DNA of 64,000 bases from Nocardioides cavernae (GCF_013410035.1 NZ_JACCBW010000001.1:1488001-1552000), one strand, 5' to 3'; shown: positions 35,049-43,832, counted from the stretch's first letter. The notes: generated by a model not told the origin, from the letters alone. Made by a program: numbers and translations.

Positions 35049-37388
35049 GTGAGTGCGAAGAAGCGACGGGCCGACGGGAAGGCCCAGACCCGGCGGCCCA
35101 AGCCGCGGCGTACGGGGAAGCAGCGAGCGGGCCGGATCGCGAAGTTCCTCGCGATCTTCGCCGTCGTCGGCGCCCTCGTCCTCGGCGGTGTCGTGGTGGT
35201 CCTCTACCAGGCCATCAGCATCCCGAACGCCAACACGGCCTTCGAGGCACAGACCACCTTCGTCTACTACCGCGACGGCAAGCAGCAGCTCGGCACCTAC
35301 TACGACGAGCAGAACCGCGAGTCGATCCCGCTGGGCGAGATGCCCGAGACGCTGCAGGACGCCGTCGTCGCTGCGGAGAACCAGACCTTCTGGACCGACA
35401 AGGGCATCGACCCCAAGGGCATCCTGCGCGCCCTCTTCTCCAACGCCCGCGGCAACGCCCGCCAGGGTGCGTCGACGATCACCCAGCAGTACGTCAAGAT
35501 CCTCTACCTGACCAGCGAGCAGAGCTACAAGCGCAAGATCAAGGAAGCGATCGTCTCGCTCAAGATCCAGCAGAAGCTCAGCAAGGAAGAGGTGCTCGAG
35601 GGCTACCTCAACACCATCTACTTCGGTCGCGGTGCCTACGGCGTGCAGGCGGCCTCGCAGGCCTACTTCGACCACGACGCCGAGGACCTCAACCTCCGCG
35701 AGTCGGCCGTGCTGGCCACGGTGCTCAACAACCCGTCGAAGTACGACCCGGCCAACGGCGAGGAGGCCAAGGAGGACCTGAAGGGTCGCTACGAGTACGT
35801 CCTCGACAGCATGGCCGAGATGGGCACCATCACCACGGCCGACCGCGACAAGGCCCTCAAGAAGCTCCCGAAGTTCCCCAAGATCGCGGCACAGAGCCAG
35901 TTCGGCGGCCAGAAGGGCCACATGCTCGCCCTGGTCAAGCAGGAGATCCTCGCCCGGGGCATCGCCAGCGAGGACGAGGTGGACGGCGGTGGCCTCCGCA
36001 TCACCACGACGTTCGACCCGACGGTCATGTCCGACGTCGAGGAAGCGGTCGAGGAGCAGCGTCCCGACGCGGGCATGCCCGGACCGCCCGGCAACAAGGA
36101 CCTCCACATCGGCGCCGCCACCGTCGACACCCAGACCGGCGAGCTCCTCGGCTTCTACGGCGGCCAGGACTACCTGCAGTCGCAGATCAACTGGGCCGTG
36201 TCCGGCGGCATGGCCGGCTCGACGATGAAGGCCGCCACCGACGTCGCCGCGATCCGTGACGGCTTCTCGCTCAACGACACCTTCGACGGCAACAGCCCGA
36301 TCGACATCGCCGGCACCGAGTTCGAGAACCAGGGCGACGAGAGCTACGGCTCGGCCGTCTCGATACTCACCGCCACCGAGAACTCCGTGAACACCGCGTT
36401 CGTCGACATGGTCGACTCCATGTCCTCCGGCCCCCAGAAGGTCATCCAGGCCGCCGAGGACATGGGCATCCCCGGCAACGAGACCGAGCGGTGGGGCATC
36501 CCCCGCAAGTCCATCGACTTCCAGGAGAACGTCGGCGTCACCCTCGGCACGGCGCAGGTCAGCCCGATCAACATGGCCAACGCCTACGCCACGCTCGCCA
36601 ACGGCGGCACCCGCAACGACGTCCACGTCGTGCAGAAGGTCGTCGACAAGGACGGCGAGGTCCTCTACGAGGCCAAGGAGCGCAGCAAGCAGACGATCGA
36701 CACCGACATCGCCTCCGACGTCACCTACGCCCTCCAGCAGGTCGTGCAGTCGGGATCGGGCTCCGAGGCGCTGGCGCTCTCCCGGCCCGCGGCCGGCAAG
36801 ACCGGCACCGCCACCAACGACGACGGTGACGTGTCGTCCTCGTGGTTCGTCGGCTTCACCCCGCAGGTCTCGACCGCGGTGATGTACGTCCGCGGCAAGG
36901 GTCGCGAAGGACTCGACGTGCTCCGTCCCGACGGGGCCGACCTCTGGCTCCCGACCAGCTCGGACGGCCGGTCCGGCTACTTCGGCGGCAACTACCCGGC
37001 CAAGACCTGGACCTCGATCATGCAGCGCGTGATGGAGGGCAAGGAGGTCGAGGACTTCCCGGAGCCGGTCTACCTCGACGGCGACGCACCCGAGGACGGC
37101 CACGAGTACACCCCGCCGCCGCCCCCGCCGCCGCAGCCGACCAAGCCTGCGACGCCGACCGAGACCGCGGGTCCGCCCGAGGAGCCGACCGAGGAGCCGA
37201 CGCCGACGGAGGAGCCGACGCCGGTCCCGACTCCCACGCCGACCCCGACGCCGGTCCCGACCCCCACGCCGACCCCGACGCCGGTCCCGACCCCCACGCC
37301 GACCCCGACGCCGACGCCCACCGAGACGGTGCCGACGCCCACGCCGCGGCAGCAGCTGCGCCACCACCATCCCGACTCCAGGCCCTGA
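35049..37388 (+). CDS. Class A penicillin-binding protein (PonA-like)
   Basis: 779-residue bifunctional peptidoglycan synthase. A basic cytoplasmic tail and one membrane helix (FLAIFAVVGALVLGGVVVVLY, about 34–54) are followed by the GT51 transglycosylase with catalytic E110 (VVAAENQTFW), RQGASTITQQYVK and GYLNTIYFGRGAYGVQAAS. The transpeptidase has S391 in the SxxK box STMK, the S-x-N box in ENSVNTAF, and KTGT at K584. The extracellular tail (from about 690) is Pro/Thr-rich with a 30-bp tandem repeat. There is no PASTA domain. It corresponds to mycobacterial ponA1 by neighbours. GTG at 35049 is probably leaderless. Confidence 0.94.
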   Translation: MSAKKRRADGKAQTRRPKPRRTGKQRAGRIAKFLAIFAVVGALVLGGVVVVLYQAISIPNANTAFEAQTTFVYYRDGKQQLGTYYDEQNRESIPLGEMPETLQDAVVAAENQTFWTDKGIDPKGILRALFSNARGNARQGASTITQQYVKILYLTSEQSYKRKIKEAIVSLKIQQKLSKEEVLEGYLNTIYFGRGAYGVQAASQAYFDHDAEDLNLRESAVLATVLNNPSKYDPANGEEAKEDLKGRYEYVLDSMAEMGTITTADRDKALKKLPKFPKIAAQSQFGGQKGHMLALVKQEILARGIASEDEVDGGGLRITTTFDPTVMSDVEEAVEEQRPDAGMPGPPGNKDLHIGAATVDTQTGELLGFYGGQDYLQSQINWAVSGGMAGSTMKAATDVAAIRDGFSLNDTFDGNSPIDIAGTEFENQGDESYGSAVSILTATENSVNTAFVDMVDSMSSGPQKVIQAAEDMGIPGNETERWGIPRKSIDFQENVGVTLGTAQVSPINMANAYATLANGGTRNDVHVVQKVVDKDGEVLYEAKERSKQTIDTDIASDVTYALQQVVQSGSGSEALALSRPAAGKTGTATNDDGDVSSSWFVGFTPQVSTAVMYVRGKGREGLDVLRPDGADLWLPTSSDGRSGYFGGNYPAKTWTSIMQRVMEGKEVEDFPEPVYLDGDAPEDGHEYTPPPPPPPQPTKPATPTETAGPPEEPTEEPTPTEEPTPVPTPTPTPTPVPTPTPTPTPVPTPTPTPTPTPTETVPTPTPRQQLRHHHPDSRP
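37216..37305 (+). repeat. 30-bp tandem repeat in ponA tail
   Basis: Three 30-base units (CCGGTCCCGA recurs at 37221, 37251 and 37281) encoding a ten-residue Thr/Pro/Val unit (TPVPTPTPTP). Copy number is likely variable between strains. It gives a rigid wall-spanning extension. Confidence 0.85.
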
Positions 37389-37396
37389 GGGTCGTC

Positions 37397-38659
37397 GTGG
37401 ACCGCCGGCCCGTGGAGGCGCCCACGCGCACGGACCCGGTCGCCGCGACCATGTCGGAGGTCGTCGGCGGCCCGCTCGGTGACCACGCCGGCGGGCACCG
37501 CTGGTGGGGGCCGGCGCGCGTGCTGGTCGGTGCCACGTCGCTCGTGCTGGCCGCGGGGATGGCGAGCAAGTCGGCGTGCGTGCCGTCGGGGTGGAGCAAG
37601 CCCGACCAGCCGTTCGCCCAGCTCTGCTGGACCGACCTCGCCGGAGCACCGATCGACGCCGGCCGCCCGCCCCACGTCGCGACCTGGCTCGAGCGGGCCG
37701 CGGCGGCGCTCCCCGGCGACGGCACCGTCGCCACGACCGCCGCGCTGGCCGTGGTGCTCGCGGCGCTGGCGCTCCTCGCGACAGCCCTGCTCGTGCGCGT
37801 TGACCCCCGCCGCCCCTGGGCGGCTGCGGGGTGGGCGTTCGGTCCGGTGCTGCTGGTCCACTGGCTGTCGTGGGACCTCGTGCCGGCCGTCGCGGTCGCC
37901 GTGGTGCTCTGGGCCTGGACGTCCGGTCGTGGCTGGGCGGCCGGCGCCGCGGCAGGCGTCGGCGCCGCGTTCGCGCTCCCGGTCGCCGTCGCCCTCCTCG
38001 GCGTGATCGCGGTCGGCGGCAGGCTGCGTGACCGCGTCGACGCGGTGCTCGCGGCGGCGGCGGCGTACGTCGTCGTCACCCTGCCCGGGCGCGCCCGGGG
38101 GGAGACCCCCGACCTCGGGTCGATCTGGCTGTTCCTGGACCCGGTCGGTGTCGACGGGTCCGCCCGGACCCGCACGGCCGTCCAGGTCGTCGTGCTTGCT
38201 CTGGCGGCCGTCGCGGTGTGGTGGCTGGTCCGGCGCACGGTGGTGGTCAGCGCGATGACGACCGCACGAGCCGGGCTGGTCGTGCTGGCGGCCGCCCTGG
38301 TGGTCGCGCCCGCCGCGCCGCCCGAGCAGGCGCTGCTGGTGCTGCCGCTCGCGGCCATCGCCGTACGCCGCTGGCGGGACCTGCTCGTGTGGCAGGGCCT
38401 GACGCTGCTGAGCTCGGTGATCACCGGGTGGTACGTCGGCCAGGCCCTGCTGCCCACGGTGACCGACGACGGCCGGGCCTACTGGCTGGCGATCCTGCTG
38501 CGGGTGGCGGGCCTGGTCTGGCTGGTCGTCGCGGTCCTGCGCGACGCGGAGCCCGCGCCGGCGGTCGGCTCAGGTGACGACGACCCGGTCGAAGTCGGTG
38601 GCGGTGAAGCGGACGCGGACCTCGATGTCCTCGCCGACGCGCGGGACGCGCGCGCCTGA
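37397..38659 (+). CDS. Integral membrane protein, Rv0051-like
   Basis: 420-residue polytopic membrane protein with about ten hydrophobic helices, placed directly after ponA like mycobacterial Rv0051. A conserved-looking extracytoplasmic segment (SACVPSGWSKPDQPFAQLCW) follows the first helix. It may be a GT-C-type glycosyltransferase relative, but I see no certain catalytic motif. GTG at 37397 has GAGGG upstream; ATG at 37451 is possible. The last ~30 residues overlap the convergent alanine-racemase-like gene by 90 bases. Confidence 0.78.
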   Translation: MDRRPVEAPTRTDPVAATMSEVVGGPLGDHAGGHRWWGPARVLVGATSLVLAAGMASKSACVPSGWSKPDQPFAQLCWTDLAGAPIDAGRPPHVATWLERAAAALPGDGTVATTAALAVVLAALALLATALLVRVDPRRPWAAAGWAFGPVLLVHWLSWDLVPAVAVAVVLWAWTSGRGWAAGAAAGVGAAFALPVAVALLGVIAVGGRLRDRVDAVLAAAAAYVVVTLPGRARGETPDLGSIWLFLDPVGVDGSARTRTAVQVVVLALAAVAVWWLVRRTVVVSAMTTARAGLVVLAAALVVAPAAPPEQALLVLPLAAIAVRRWRDLLVWQGLTLLSSVITGWYVGQALLPTVTDDGRAYWLAILLRVAGLVWLVVAVLRDAEPAPAVGSGDDDPVEVGGGEADADLDVLADARDARA

Positions 38660-39649
38660 CGGCACGAACAGCATCGACGCCTGCATGTGGGGCGGCTCGG
38701 CGAAGAGCCGCTGCTTGCCGTCGATCGAGAAGGGCGAGCGGACGAAGCCGACGGCGTCGAGGCCGCCACGCGCCAGCGTCGCGGCCCGCGCCTTGAGCGA
38801 CTGGTCGCCCGTGGGCGCCTCGAGCCCGATCCCGTGCGCCGTGCCGCCGCTGACCACGACGATGTGCCCGTGCTTGGGGGCGCTGCGGCCCCGGTAGCCG
38901 AAGGTGTCGCCCCGCTCCACCTCGTGGACGTCGAGGACGGTCGCGGTGACGCGCAGTGCGGCGCGGTCGCCGAGCCAGAGGTCGGTACCGATCCTGGGTC
39001 GCACGGTGAAGTCCGGGTAGGTCGTGGCGAGCCGGGCCAGCTCGGAGGAGGTCAGGTGGGAGACGAACACGGTGCGGGTCGGCAGGCCCGACGCGACGAC
39101 GTCGTTGATCAGGCGGGTGACCTCGCCGAGGTGCGAGGTGGTGTTGAGCGGCAGGTGCATCGCCACGCCACGCAGACCGCTGCGGCCCGTGCCGAGCGCC
39201 TCGGCCGCGGCCGCGAGGTCGCGCCGCGACATGCCGTGGCGGAGCATGGAGGTGAGCTGCTCAAGGACGAACCGGGCGTCGGGGTCGCGCTCGCGCAGCG
39301 CCGTGAGGTCCTCGGGGCGGCTGACGGTGTGCACGACGCGCTTCGCGGCCCGGGCGTCGAGGTCGAGGGCGGCACCGAACGGCCGCCACGGGGTGAGCAC
39401 CAGCACCTCCCCGTCGTAGCGGGTGGCGACCTCGCCCACCTCGTCGTACGTCCCGACGGAGAGCAGGTCCAGCGGCGCCCCGGTCTCGTCGGCGTGGTCG
39501 GCCAGCCACTGGCAGCGGCGCGCGAGCCGACCGACGGACAGGCCGTAGCCGTTGCCCTTCACCACGGGGACGATGCCGGGGTGGGCCCGTGCGGTCCGGA
39601 GCAGGTGCGAGCGCCAGCGCTCGCCGTCGACCGTCAACGTCAGACTCAT
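38570..39649 (-). CDS. Alanine racemase-like PLP protein
   Basis: 359-residue fold-type III PLP protein. The PLP lysine is in PVVKGNGYGLSVG near residue 35. The remaining motifs are divergent: RIGTDLWLGDRAA replaces the usual RPGxxLYG, and GDTFGYRGR stands where the catalytic Tyr loop (GxSYG) is normally found. It may racemise alanine or another amino acid for the cell wall; the substrate is uncertain. It is 7 bases downstream of femX on the same strand, suggesting a joint role in peptide cross-bridge supply. ATG 39649 is preferred; GTG 39664 would overlap femX. Confidence 0.8.
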   Translation of the reverse strand: MSLTLTVDGERWRSHLLRTARAHPGIVPVVKGNGYGLSVGRLARRCQWLADHADETGAPLDLLSVGTYDEVGEVATRYDGEVLVLTPWRPFGAALDLDARAAKRVVHTVSRPEDLTALRERDPDARFVLEQLTSMLRHGMSRRDLAAAAEALGTGRSGLRGVAMHLPLNTTSHLGEVTRLINDVVASGLPTRTVFVSHLTSSELARLATTYPDFTVRPRIGTDLWLGDRAALRVTATVLDVHEVERGDTFGYRGRSAPKHGHIVVVSGGTAHGIGLEAPTGDQSLKARAATLARGGLDAVGFVRSPFSIDGKQRLFAEPPHMQASMLFVPSGARVPRVGEDIEVRVRFTATDFDRVVVT

Positions 39650-39656
39650 CGTCCGA

Positions 39657-40793
39657 TCACCCACGCCTCGACAGGTAGACCTGGAACGCCTTGTAGATGG
39701 CGCGGTTGACGGGCAGGTCCCACTCGCCGGCGTGCTCGACGGCCTGGCCGCCGGTGCCGACCTTGAACTGGATCAGCCCGACGTGGGGGTCGTCGGCGTC
39801 GAGGGTCTCGGTGATGCCGCGCAGGTCGTAGACGTGGGCGCCCGCGGCGATGGCGTGGCGGATCATCGCCCACTGGACGGCGTTGGAGCCGCGGACGTCG
39901 CGCTTCTCGGTGGACGACGCGCCGTAGGAGTACCAGGCGTGGGTCCCGACCCGGATCGCGATCGTGGCGGCGACCAGGTCACCCTCGTGGCGGGCCAGCC
40001 AGAGCTGGATCCGGTCGGGGTCCTCGGCCGCCAGCGCGTCGTGCATCGTCTGGAAGTAGGACAGCGGCCGCGGGGTGAAGTGGTCGCGCTCCGCCGTGTG
40101 CACGTAGAGGTCGTGGAACGCCTTGAGGTCGGCGCGCTCGCCGAGGGCTACCTCGACCCCGGCCTTGTCGGCCTTCTTGATGTTGCGCCGCCAGAGCTGG
40201 TTCATCCCCTTCAGCACGTCGTCCTCGGAGCGGGGTGCACCGTCGGCGTCGACCAGCGGGACCTGGAAGTTGAACTGCGGCTGGCCGGCGGAGAAGCCGC
40301 CCTCCGCCGACTGCTGCTGCCAGCCCAGCTCGTGCAGCTGCGCGACGACGCGGGCGCCCTCGCGGGACCGCTCCAGGGGAGGCACGTCGCCCAGCCGGTG
40401 CACGGAGTCGTCGGCGATGCCGGCCTTGACCTGCTCGGCCGACCACCGGCGCGTCACGACCGGCGGTCCCATCCGTACGGCGAACGCACCCTGCCTGCGC
40501 AGGTGGGCCACCATCGGCGCCAGCCACGCCTCGAGGTCGTCCCCGGACCAGTCGATCACGGGTCCCTCGGGGAGGTAGGCGAGGTAGCGCTTGACGCGGG
40601 GCAGCTGGCGGTAGAGCACGAGACCGGCGCCGACCTGCGCGCCGTCGCGGAACCACCCGATCGACTCGGCCCTCCACTCCGACTTCACGGCCGCCCAGGC
40701 GGGCGTCTGGAGGAAGCTCGCGGACGACCGACCGGCGATGAAGTCGCGGTGCTCCTGCGCGGAGATCGGGCGCAGCGTCGGGGATGTCGTCAC
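39657..40793 (-). CDS. Peptidoglycan bridge aminoacyltransferase, FemX/FemAB family
   Basis: 378-residue FemAB-type enzyme that transfers an amino acid from aminoacyl-tRNA to the lipid II stem peptide. Two GNAT-like halves are visible: FLQTPAWAAVKSEWRAESIG in the first and ATIAIRVGTHAWYSYGASST with SNAVQWAMIRHAIAAG in the second, and the family's PEGPVIDW and QPQFNFQVPL. Nocardioides walls contain LL-diaminopimelate with a glycine bridge, so a glycyltransferase is likely. The GTG at 40793 is favoured since TAGCCT lies 7 bases upstream; GTG 40799 is an in-frame alternative. Confidence 0.88.
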   Translation of the reverse strand: MTTSPTLRPISAQEHRDFIAGRSSASFLQTPAWAAVKSEWRAESIGWFRDGAQVGAGLVLYRQLPRVKRYLAYLPEGPVIDWSGDDLEAWLAPMVAHLRRQGAFAVRMGPPVVTRRWSAEQVKAGIADDSVHRLGDVPPLERSREGARVVAQLHELGWQQQSAEGGFSAGQPQFNFQVPLVDADGAPRSEDDVLKGMNQLWRRNIKKADKAGVEVALGERADLKAFHDLYVHTAERDHFTPRPLSYFQTMHDALAAEDPDRIQLWLARHEGDLVAATIAIRVGTHAWYSYGASSTEKRDVRGSNAVQWAMIRHAIAAGAHVYDLRGITETLDADDPHVGLIQFKVGTGGQAVEHAGEWDLPVNRAIYKAFQVYLSRRG

Positions 40794-40800
40794 CCGCACG

Positions 40801-40806
40801 AGGCTA
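40801..40806 (-). promoter_or_regulatory. Candidate -10 element for leaderless femX mRNA
   Basis: TAGCCT read on the minus strand, 7 bases before the GTG at 40793; no ribosome site lies between. The strong hairpin 40809–40845 covers the -35 region. Confidence 0.5.
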
Positions 40807-40808
40807 CA

Positions 40809-40845
40809 AGGGACCAGACACGACCCCCGTACGTGTCTGGTCCCT
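40809..40845. terminator. Strong hairpin between nfo and femX
   Basis: AGGGACCAGACACG (40809–40822) pairs perfectly over 14 bp with CGTGTCTGGTCCCT (40832–40845) around a 9-base loop. Likely terminator of the leftward kinase–nfo operon. Confidence 0.75.
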
Positions 40846-40918
40846 ACGTGAGGTGAGACGCAGGAGCCGGCCGTCCGGTTGCCTCGGCGTCGGAGATTTC
40901 TTGACGGATGTGCACGGT

Positions 40919-40935
40919 GTCCCGCTCGGCGGGAC
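40919..40935. terminator. Short hairpin just after nfo
   Basis: GTCCCGC/GCGGGAC with a 3-base loop, ending 6 bases beyond the nfo stop on the minus strand. Possibly a first termination or mRNA-end stabilising stem before the longer hairpin. Confidence 0.5.
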
Positions 40936-40941
40936 GGTGTC

Positions 40942-41751
40942 TCACAGGTGCTCGCGCAGCCAGGCGAAGTCGGCGACGTGCTCGGCGGCACCGCCGGGCG
41001 TCTCGCAGATGACGGGCGCACCGGCCTCGCGCACGACCGCGGCGAACTCGTCGGGCGGCAGGTGGCCCTGCCCGAAGTTGGCGTGCCGGTCGGCGCCGGA
41101 GTCGAAGCCGTCGCGCGAGTCGTTGGCGTGCACCAGGTCGATGCGGCCGGTGATGCCGCGGACCTTGTCGACGGCGTCGCCGAGGTCGATGCCGCCCGCC
41201 CACGCGTGGCAGGTGTCGAGGCAGAAGCCGACCTTCTCGGCGCCCTCGGCCGATGAGATGGCGTCCCACACGCCCGCGATGCGATCGAGGTGGCGCGCCA
41301 TGGCGTTGTCCCCGCCGGCGGTGTTCTCGATGAGCAGCGGGACCTTGATGTCGGTCGCGTCGATGGCCTTGCGCCAGTTGTCGAAGCCGACCGCGGGGTC
41401 GTCGGTCTTGTTGACGTGGCCGCCGTGGACGATCAGGCCCTTGGCGCCGATCTCCGCGGCGGCGTCCATGTGCTGCTGGAGAAGCTTGCGGCTCGGGATG
41501 CGGATCCGGTTGTTGGTCGTCGCCACGTTGACGATGTAGGGGGCGTGGACGTAGAGGTCGACGCCGGCGTCCTCCGCCGCTTCCCGCAGTGCGGCGGCCC
41601 CGCCGTCGAAGCGCACCTCCGGGCCCTTGTAGCCCTGCGGGTCGCCGAGGAAGAACTGGACGAGCGTCGTGTCGCGGGCGAGCGCCTCGGCGATCGGGTC
41701 GGTCTGCTCGACGTGGGCGCCGATCCGGGTGGTGGCGGTGCTGGGGCTCAT
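40942..41751 (-). CDS. nfo: Deoxyribonuclease IV (AP endonuclease)
   Basis: 269-residue TIM-barrel endonuclease IV that cuts at abasic sites in base-excision repair. Metal ligands lie in IGAHVEQTDPI (His), GLIVHGGHVNK, PLLIENTAGG, VGFCLDTCHAW and LVHANDSRDGFDSGADRHAN, then VICETPGG. All expected His/Asp/Glu positions appear present. ATG at 41751 overlaps the kinase stop as ATGA, so it is translated from the same mRNA as the Ser/Thr kinase. Confidence 0.92.
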   Translation of the reverse strand: MSPSTATTRIGAHVEQTDPIAEALARDTTLVQFFLGDPQGYKGPEVRFDGGAAALREAAEDAGVDLYVHAPYIVNVATTNNRIRIPSRKLLQQHMDAAAEIGAKGLIVHGGHVNKTDDPAVGFDNWRKAIDATDIKVPLLIENTAGGDNAMARHLDRIAGVWDAISSAEGAEKVGFCLDTCHAWAGGIDLGDAVDKVRGITGRIDLVHANDSRDGFDSGADRHANFGQGHLPPDEFAAVVREAGAPVICETPGGAAEHVADFAWLREHL

Positions 41752-42665
41752 GACGACCAGCCTAGGAGCAGCCACAGACACCCGACGACCACGCCGACGA
41801 GGAGGGCGACGGCGAGCCAGGCGTACGCGTCACCGGCGCGCCGGACGCGGGGCAGCGGGCCGATGCGGTCGGGCACGGGCGGTCCGTCCGGGGGTGGGAG
41901 CGGCAGGCGGCGCAGCAGCCGCAGGGCCGCCTCGGCGGTCGCGATCCGCTGCTCGGGGTCGGGCACGAGGAGCCGCTCGACGAGCGGACGCAGCGGGTGG
42001 GAGGGGACGCCGGCCTGCTGCGCGGGTCGCAGGCCGGTGACCAGCTCGAGCGCTACCCGGCCGACCGCGTAGAGGTCCTGCGTCGGCTCGGGCGGCGCGC
42101 CCCGCGCCTGCTCCGGCGCCATGTAGCCGTCGGTGCCGATCGCACCCGGCACGGTGGTGTAGCGCGCGTCGGCGACCGGGGCGGCCACCCCGAAGTCGCC
42201 GAGGCGCAGGTGGGGCGGGCCCGTGCCGGTGGGCTCGAGGAGCAGGTTGGCGGGCTTCACGTCGCGGTGCACCAGTCCGGCCGCGTGCACCGCCGCCAGA
42301 CCCGCGAGCAGCTGCTCGACCAGCACGCCCGCGGTGCCGGCGTCGAGCGGGCCGTGCTCGCGGAGGAGGTCCGCGACCGAGCCGCCGGCGACCAGCTCCA
42401 TGGCCAGCACGACCAGGTCGTCCTCCGCGGCCCAGCCGTGGGGAGCGACGACGTGGGGGTGGCGCACCCGTACGGCCTGCTCGCGGACGAAGCGGGCGAG
42501 CAGCGCCGACCCGTGCCGGCCGAGGACCTTGAGGGCGACCACCTGCCCGGTGCGCTCGTCGTGCGCGCGCCACACCGAGCCCATGCCGCCGGAGCCGACC
42601 TGGTCGATCAGCCGGTAGCGCCCGGCCACGACGGTGGCGGTCCGGGTCGCGTCGGTCGCGGTCAC
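41748..42665 (-). CDS. Serine/threonine protein kinase, single-pass membrane
   Basis: 305-residue Hanks-type kinase. Gly-loop GSGGMGSVWRA (about residues 23–33), ATP lysine in ALKVLG, catalytic loop LVHRDVKPANLLL, DFG motif in LGDFGVAAP, and YMAPEQA are all intact, so it should be active. A Pro-rich juxtamembrane segment leads to a single C-terminal helix (WLAVALLVGVVVGCLWLLLG) with almost no extracellular part, so it lacks a PASTA-type sensor. GTG at 42665 lies 7 bases after TAGCGT, suggesting leaderless expression. Confidence 0.92.
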   Translation of the reverse strand: MTATDATRTATVVAGRYRLIDQVGSGGMGSVWRAHDERTGQVVALKVLGRHGSALLARFVREQAVRVRHPHVVAPHGWAAEDDLVVLAMELVAGGSVADLLREHGPLDAGTAGVLVEQLLAGLAAVHAAGLVHRDVKPANLLLEPTGTGPPHLRLGDFGVAAPVADARYTTVPGAIGTDGYMAPEQARGAPPEPTQDLYAVGRVALELVTGLRPAQQAGVPSHPLRPLVERLLVPDPEQRIATAEAALRLLRRLPLPPPDGPPVPDRIGPLPRVRRAGDAYAWLAVALLVGVVVGCLWLLLGWSS

Positions 42666-42672
42666 CGTCCCG

Positions 42673-42678
42673 ACGCTA
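42673..42678 (-). promoter_or_regulatory. Candidate -10 element for leaderless kinase–nfo mRNA
   Basis: TAGCGT on the minus strand, 7 bases before the kinase GTG at 42665. Confidence 0.5.
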
Positions 42679-42836
42679 GACCGCGCGCGGTCCCGTGCGG
42701 CCGTCCTCCACAGGCGGTGAGGACCGTCACGAGGTCTGGACCTGTGGTGCCAGCCCCATTGCCGCGGCCGCGCCGCGTACGGGATCCTCCCGGCTGACCG
42801 GTCCCGACCGCGGACCACCCACGGGGGGAGACACCC

Positions 42837-43382
42837 ATGTCCGACCACACGCCCGGCGCCGAGCCGACGCCCGACCCGACGCCGGCGTCGAGCCCCTCCG
42901 ACCCGTCCGGCTCCGCCCAGGCCAACGCGGCCGTCGAGACGCTCAAGAACGCCCACCGGCTGGACCTCGGCATCATCGGCGCCGGTCTCGTCGCGTTCAT
43001 CGCCTCGCTCCTGCCCTACTACACGGTCTCCGTCGAGCTCTTCGGCGCCTCGGCCAGCGACTCCGGCAACGCGTGGAGCGGCGGCTTCCTGGGCTGGTTC
43101 GGGGCGCTGCTCGCGCTCGTCGGCGCCGGGGTCCTCGTCGCGAGGATCCTCGGCGTCGCGCTCCCGTTCCCGGTGCGCACGACCGTCCTCGGCCTCTTCG
43201 CGGGGGCGGCGCTGCTCACCCTGCTGGCCCTGTTCGTCTTCCCCGGGGGCGGCTGTGACGACCTCGGCATCGACGGCATCTGCGACTCCGTGGACGAGGG
43301 CCGAGGCTTCGGCTACTGGCTGACCCTGCTCGCGACGCTCGCCGGCACGGGCCTGGCGGCCGTGCGGCGCTCCGCCGACTGA
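42837..43382 (+). CDS. Four-helix membrane protein, unknown function
   Basis: 181 residues. A Pro/Thr/Ser-rich cytoplasmic N terminus (1–~40) precedes four hydrophobic helices (about 44–62, 80–102, 108–132 and 155–175). The loop between helices 3 and 4 carries two cysteines (GGGCDDLGIDGICDSVDEG) that could form a disulfide outside the cell. ATG at 42837 has GGGGGGAG upstream. It lies between the kinase and the rpsF operon; no family is recognised. Confidence 0.75.
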   Translation: MSDHTPGAEPTPDPTPASSPSDPSGSAQANAAVETLKNAHRLDLGIIGAGLVAFIASLLPYYTVSVELFGASASDSGNAWSGGFLGWFGALLALVGAGVLVARILGVALPFPVRTTVLGLFAGAALLTLLALFVFPGGGCDDLGIDGICDSVDEGRGFGYWLTLLATLAGTGLAAVRRSAD

Positions 43383-43415
43383 CGCACGACGATTCCGGCC
43401 CGCGGGGCAGCCGCT

Positions 43416-43421
43416 GATAAT
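43416..43421 (+). promoter_or_regulatory. Candidate -10 element of the rpsF–ssb–rpsR–rplI operon
   Basis: GATAAT, with TTCCGG 17 bases upstream as a weak -35. It leaves a leader of about 115 bases before rpsF, long enough for an S6:S18-type autoregulatory structure, which I could not confirm by eye. Confidence 0.45.
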
Positions 43422-43541
43422 CTCCTGCGGTTGCCTGCGGGCGACACGTGCCGTGCGACCGATGTCGCCAGCCACGAACGCAGAGTCCTCCTGCCACGGA
43501 GAGCCCGTGGCCGCTCTAGCCCAGAGGAGGTGGAGACCGCT

Positions 43542-43832
43542 ATGCGTGCCTATGAAGTGATGGTCATCCTCGACCCGAGTCTCGACGAGCGCACCATCGA
43601 GCCGTCGCTCGACAAGTACCTCAACGTGATCCGCAAGGACGGCGGCTCGGTCGAGTCCGTCGACGTGTGGGGTCGTCGCCGGATGGCGTACGAGATCAAG
43701 AAGAACGCCGAGGGCATCTACGCCGTCGTCAACCTGACGGCCGAGCCCGCGACGGTCAAGGAGTTCGACCGCCAGCTCACGCTGAACGAGTCGATCCTGC
43801 GCACGAAGGTCATGCGTCCCGACGCCCACTGA
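43542..43832 (+). CDS. rpsF: 30S ribosomal protein S6
   Basis: 96-residue ribosomal protein S6, which binds the central 16S domain with S18. [16 protein letters not shown] at the start and [20 protein letters not shown] in the middle are diagnostic. ATG at 43542 is chosen over upstream in-frame codons because the family begins exactly at MR(A/H)YEVM; AGGAGG lies 13 bases upstream with GGAG closer. First gene of the rpsF–ssb–rpsR–rplI operon. Confidence 0.97.
   Translation: MRAYEVMVILDPSLDERTIEPSLDKYLNVIRKDGGSVESVDVWGRRRMAYEIKKNAEGIYAVVNLTAEPATVKEFDRQLTLNESILRTKVMRPDAH

Noticed and set aside
37216..37305. Possible CRISPR-like repeats
   Set aside because: The units are contiguous tandem repeats encoding TPVP-type peptides, without spacers or cas genes.
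35013..37649. 878-codon open frame on the minus strand over ponA
   Set aside because: Antisense to the penicillin-binding protein, with Gly/Arg/Val-rich composition and no recognisable domain.
43422..43541. S6:S18-binding autoregulatory leader before rpsF
   Set aside because: The leader length is suitable, but I could not identify the bulged CCG hairpin with confidence by eye; a covariance-model search would decide.
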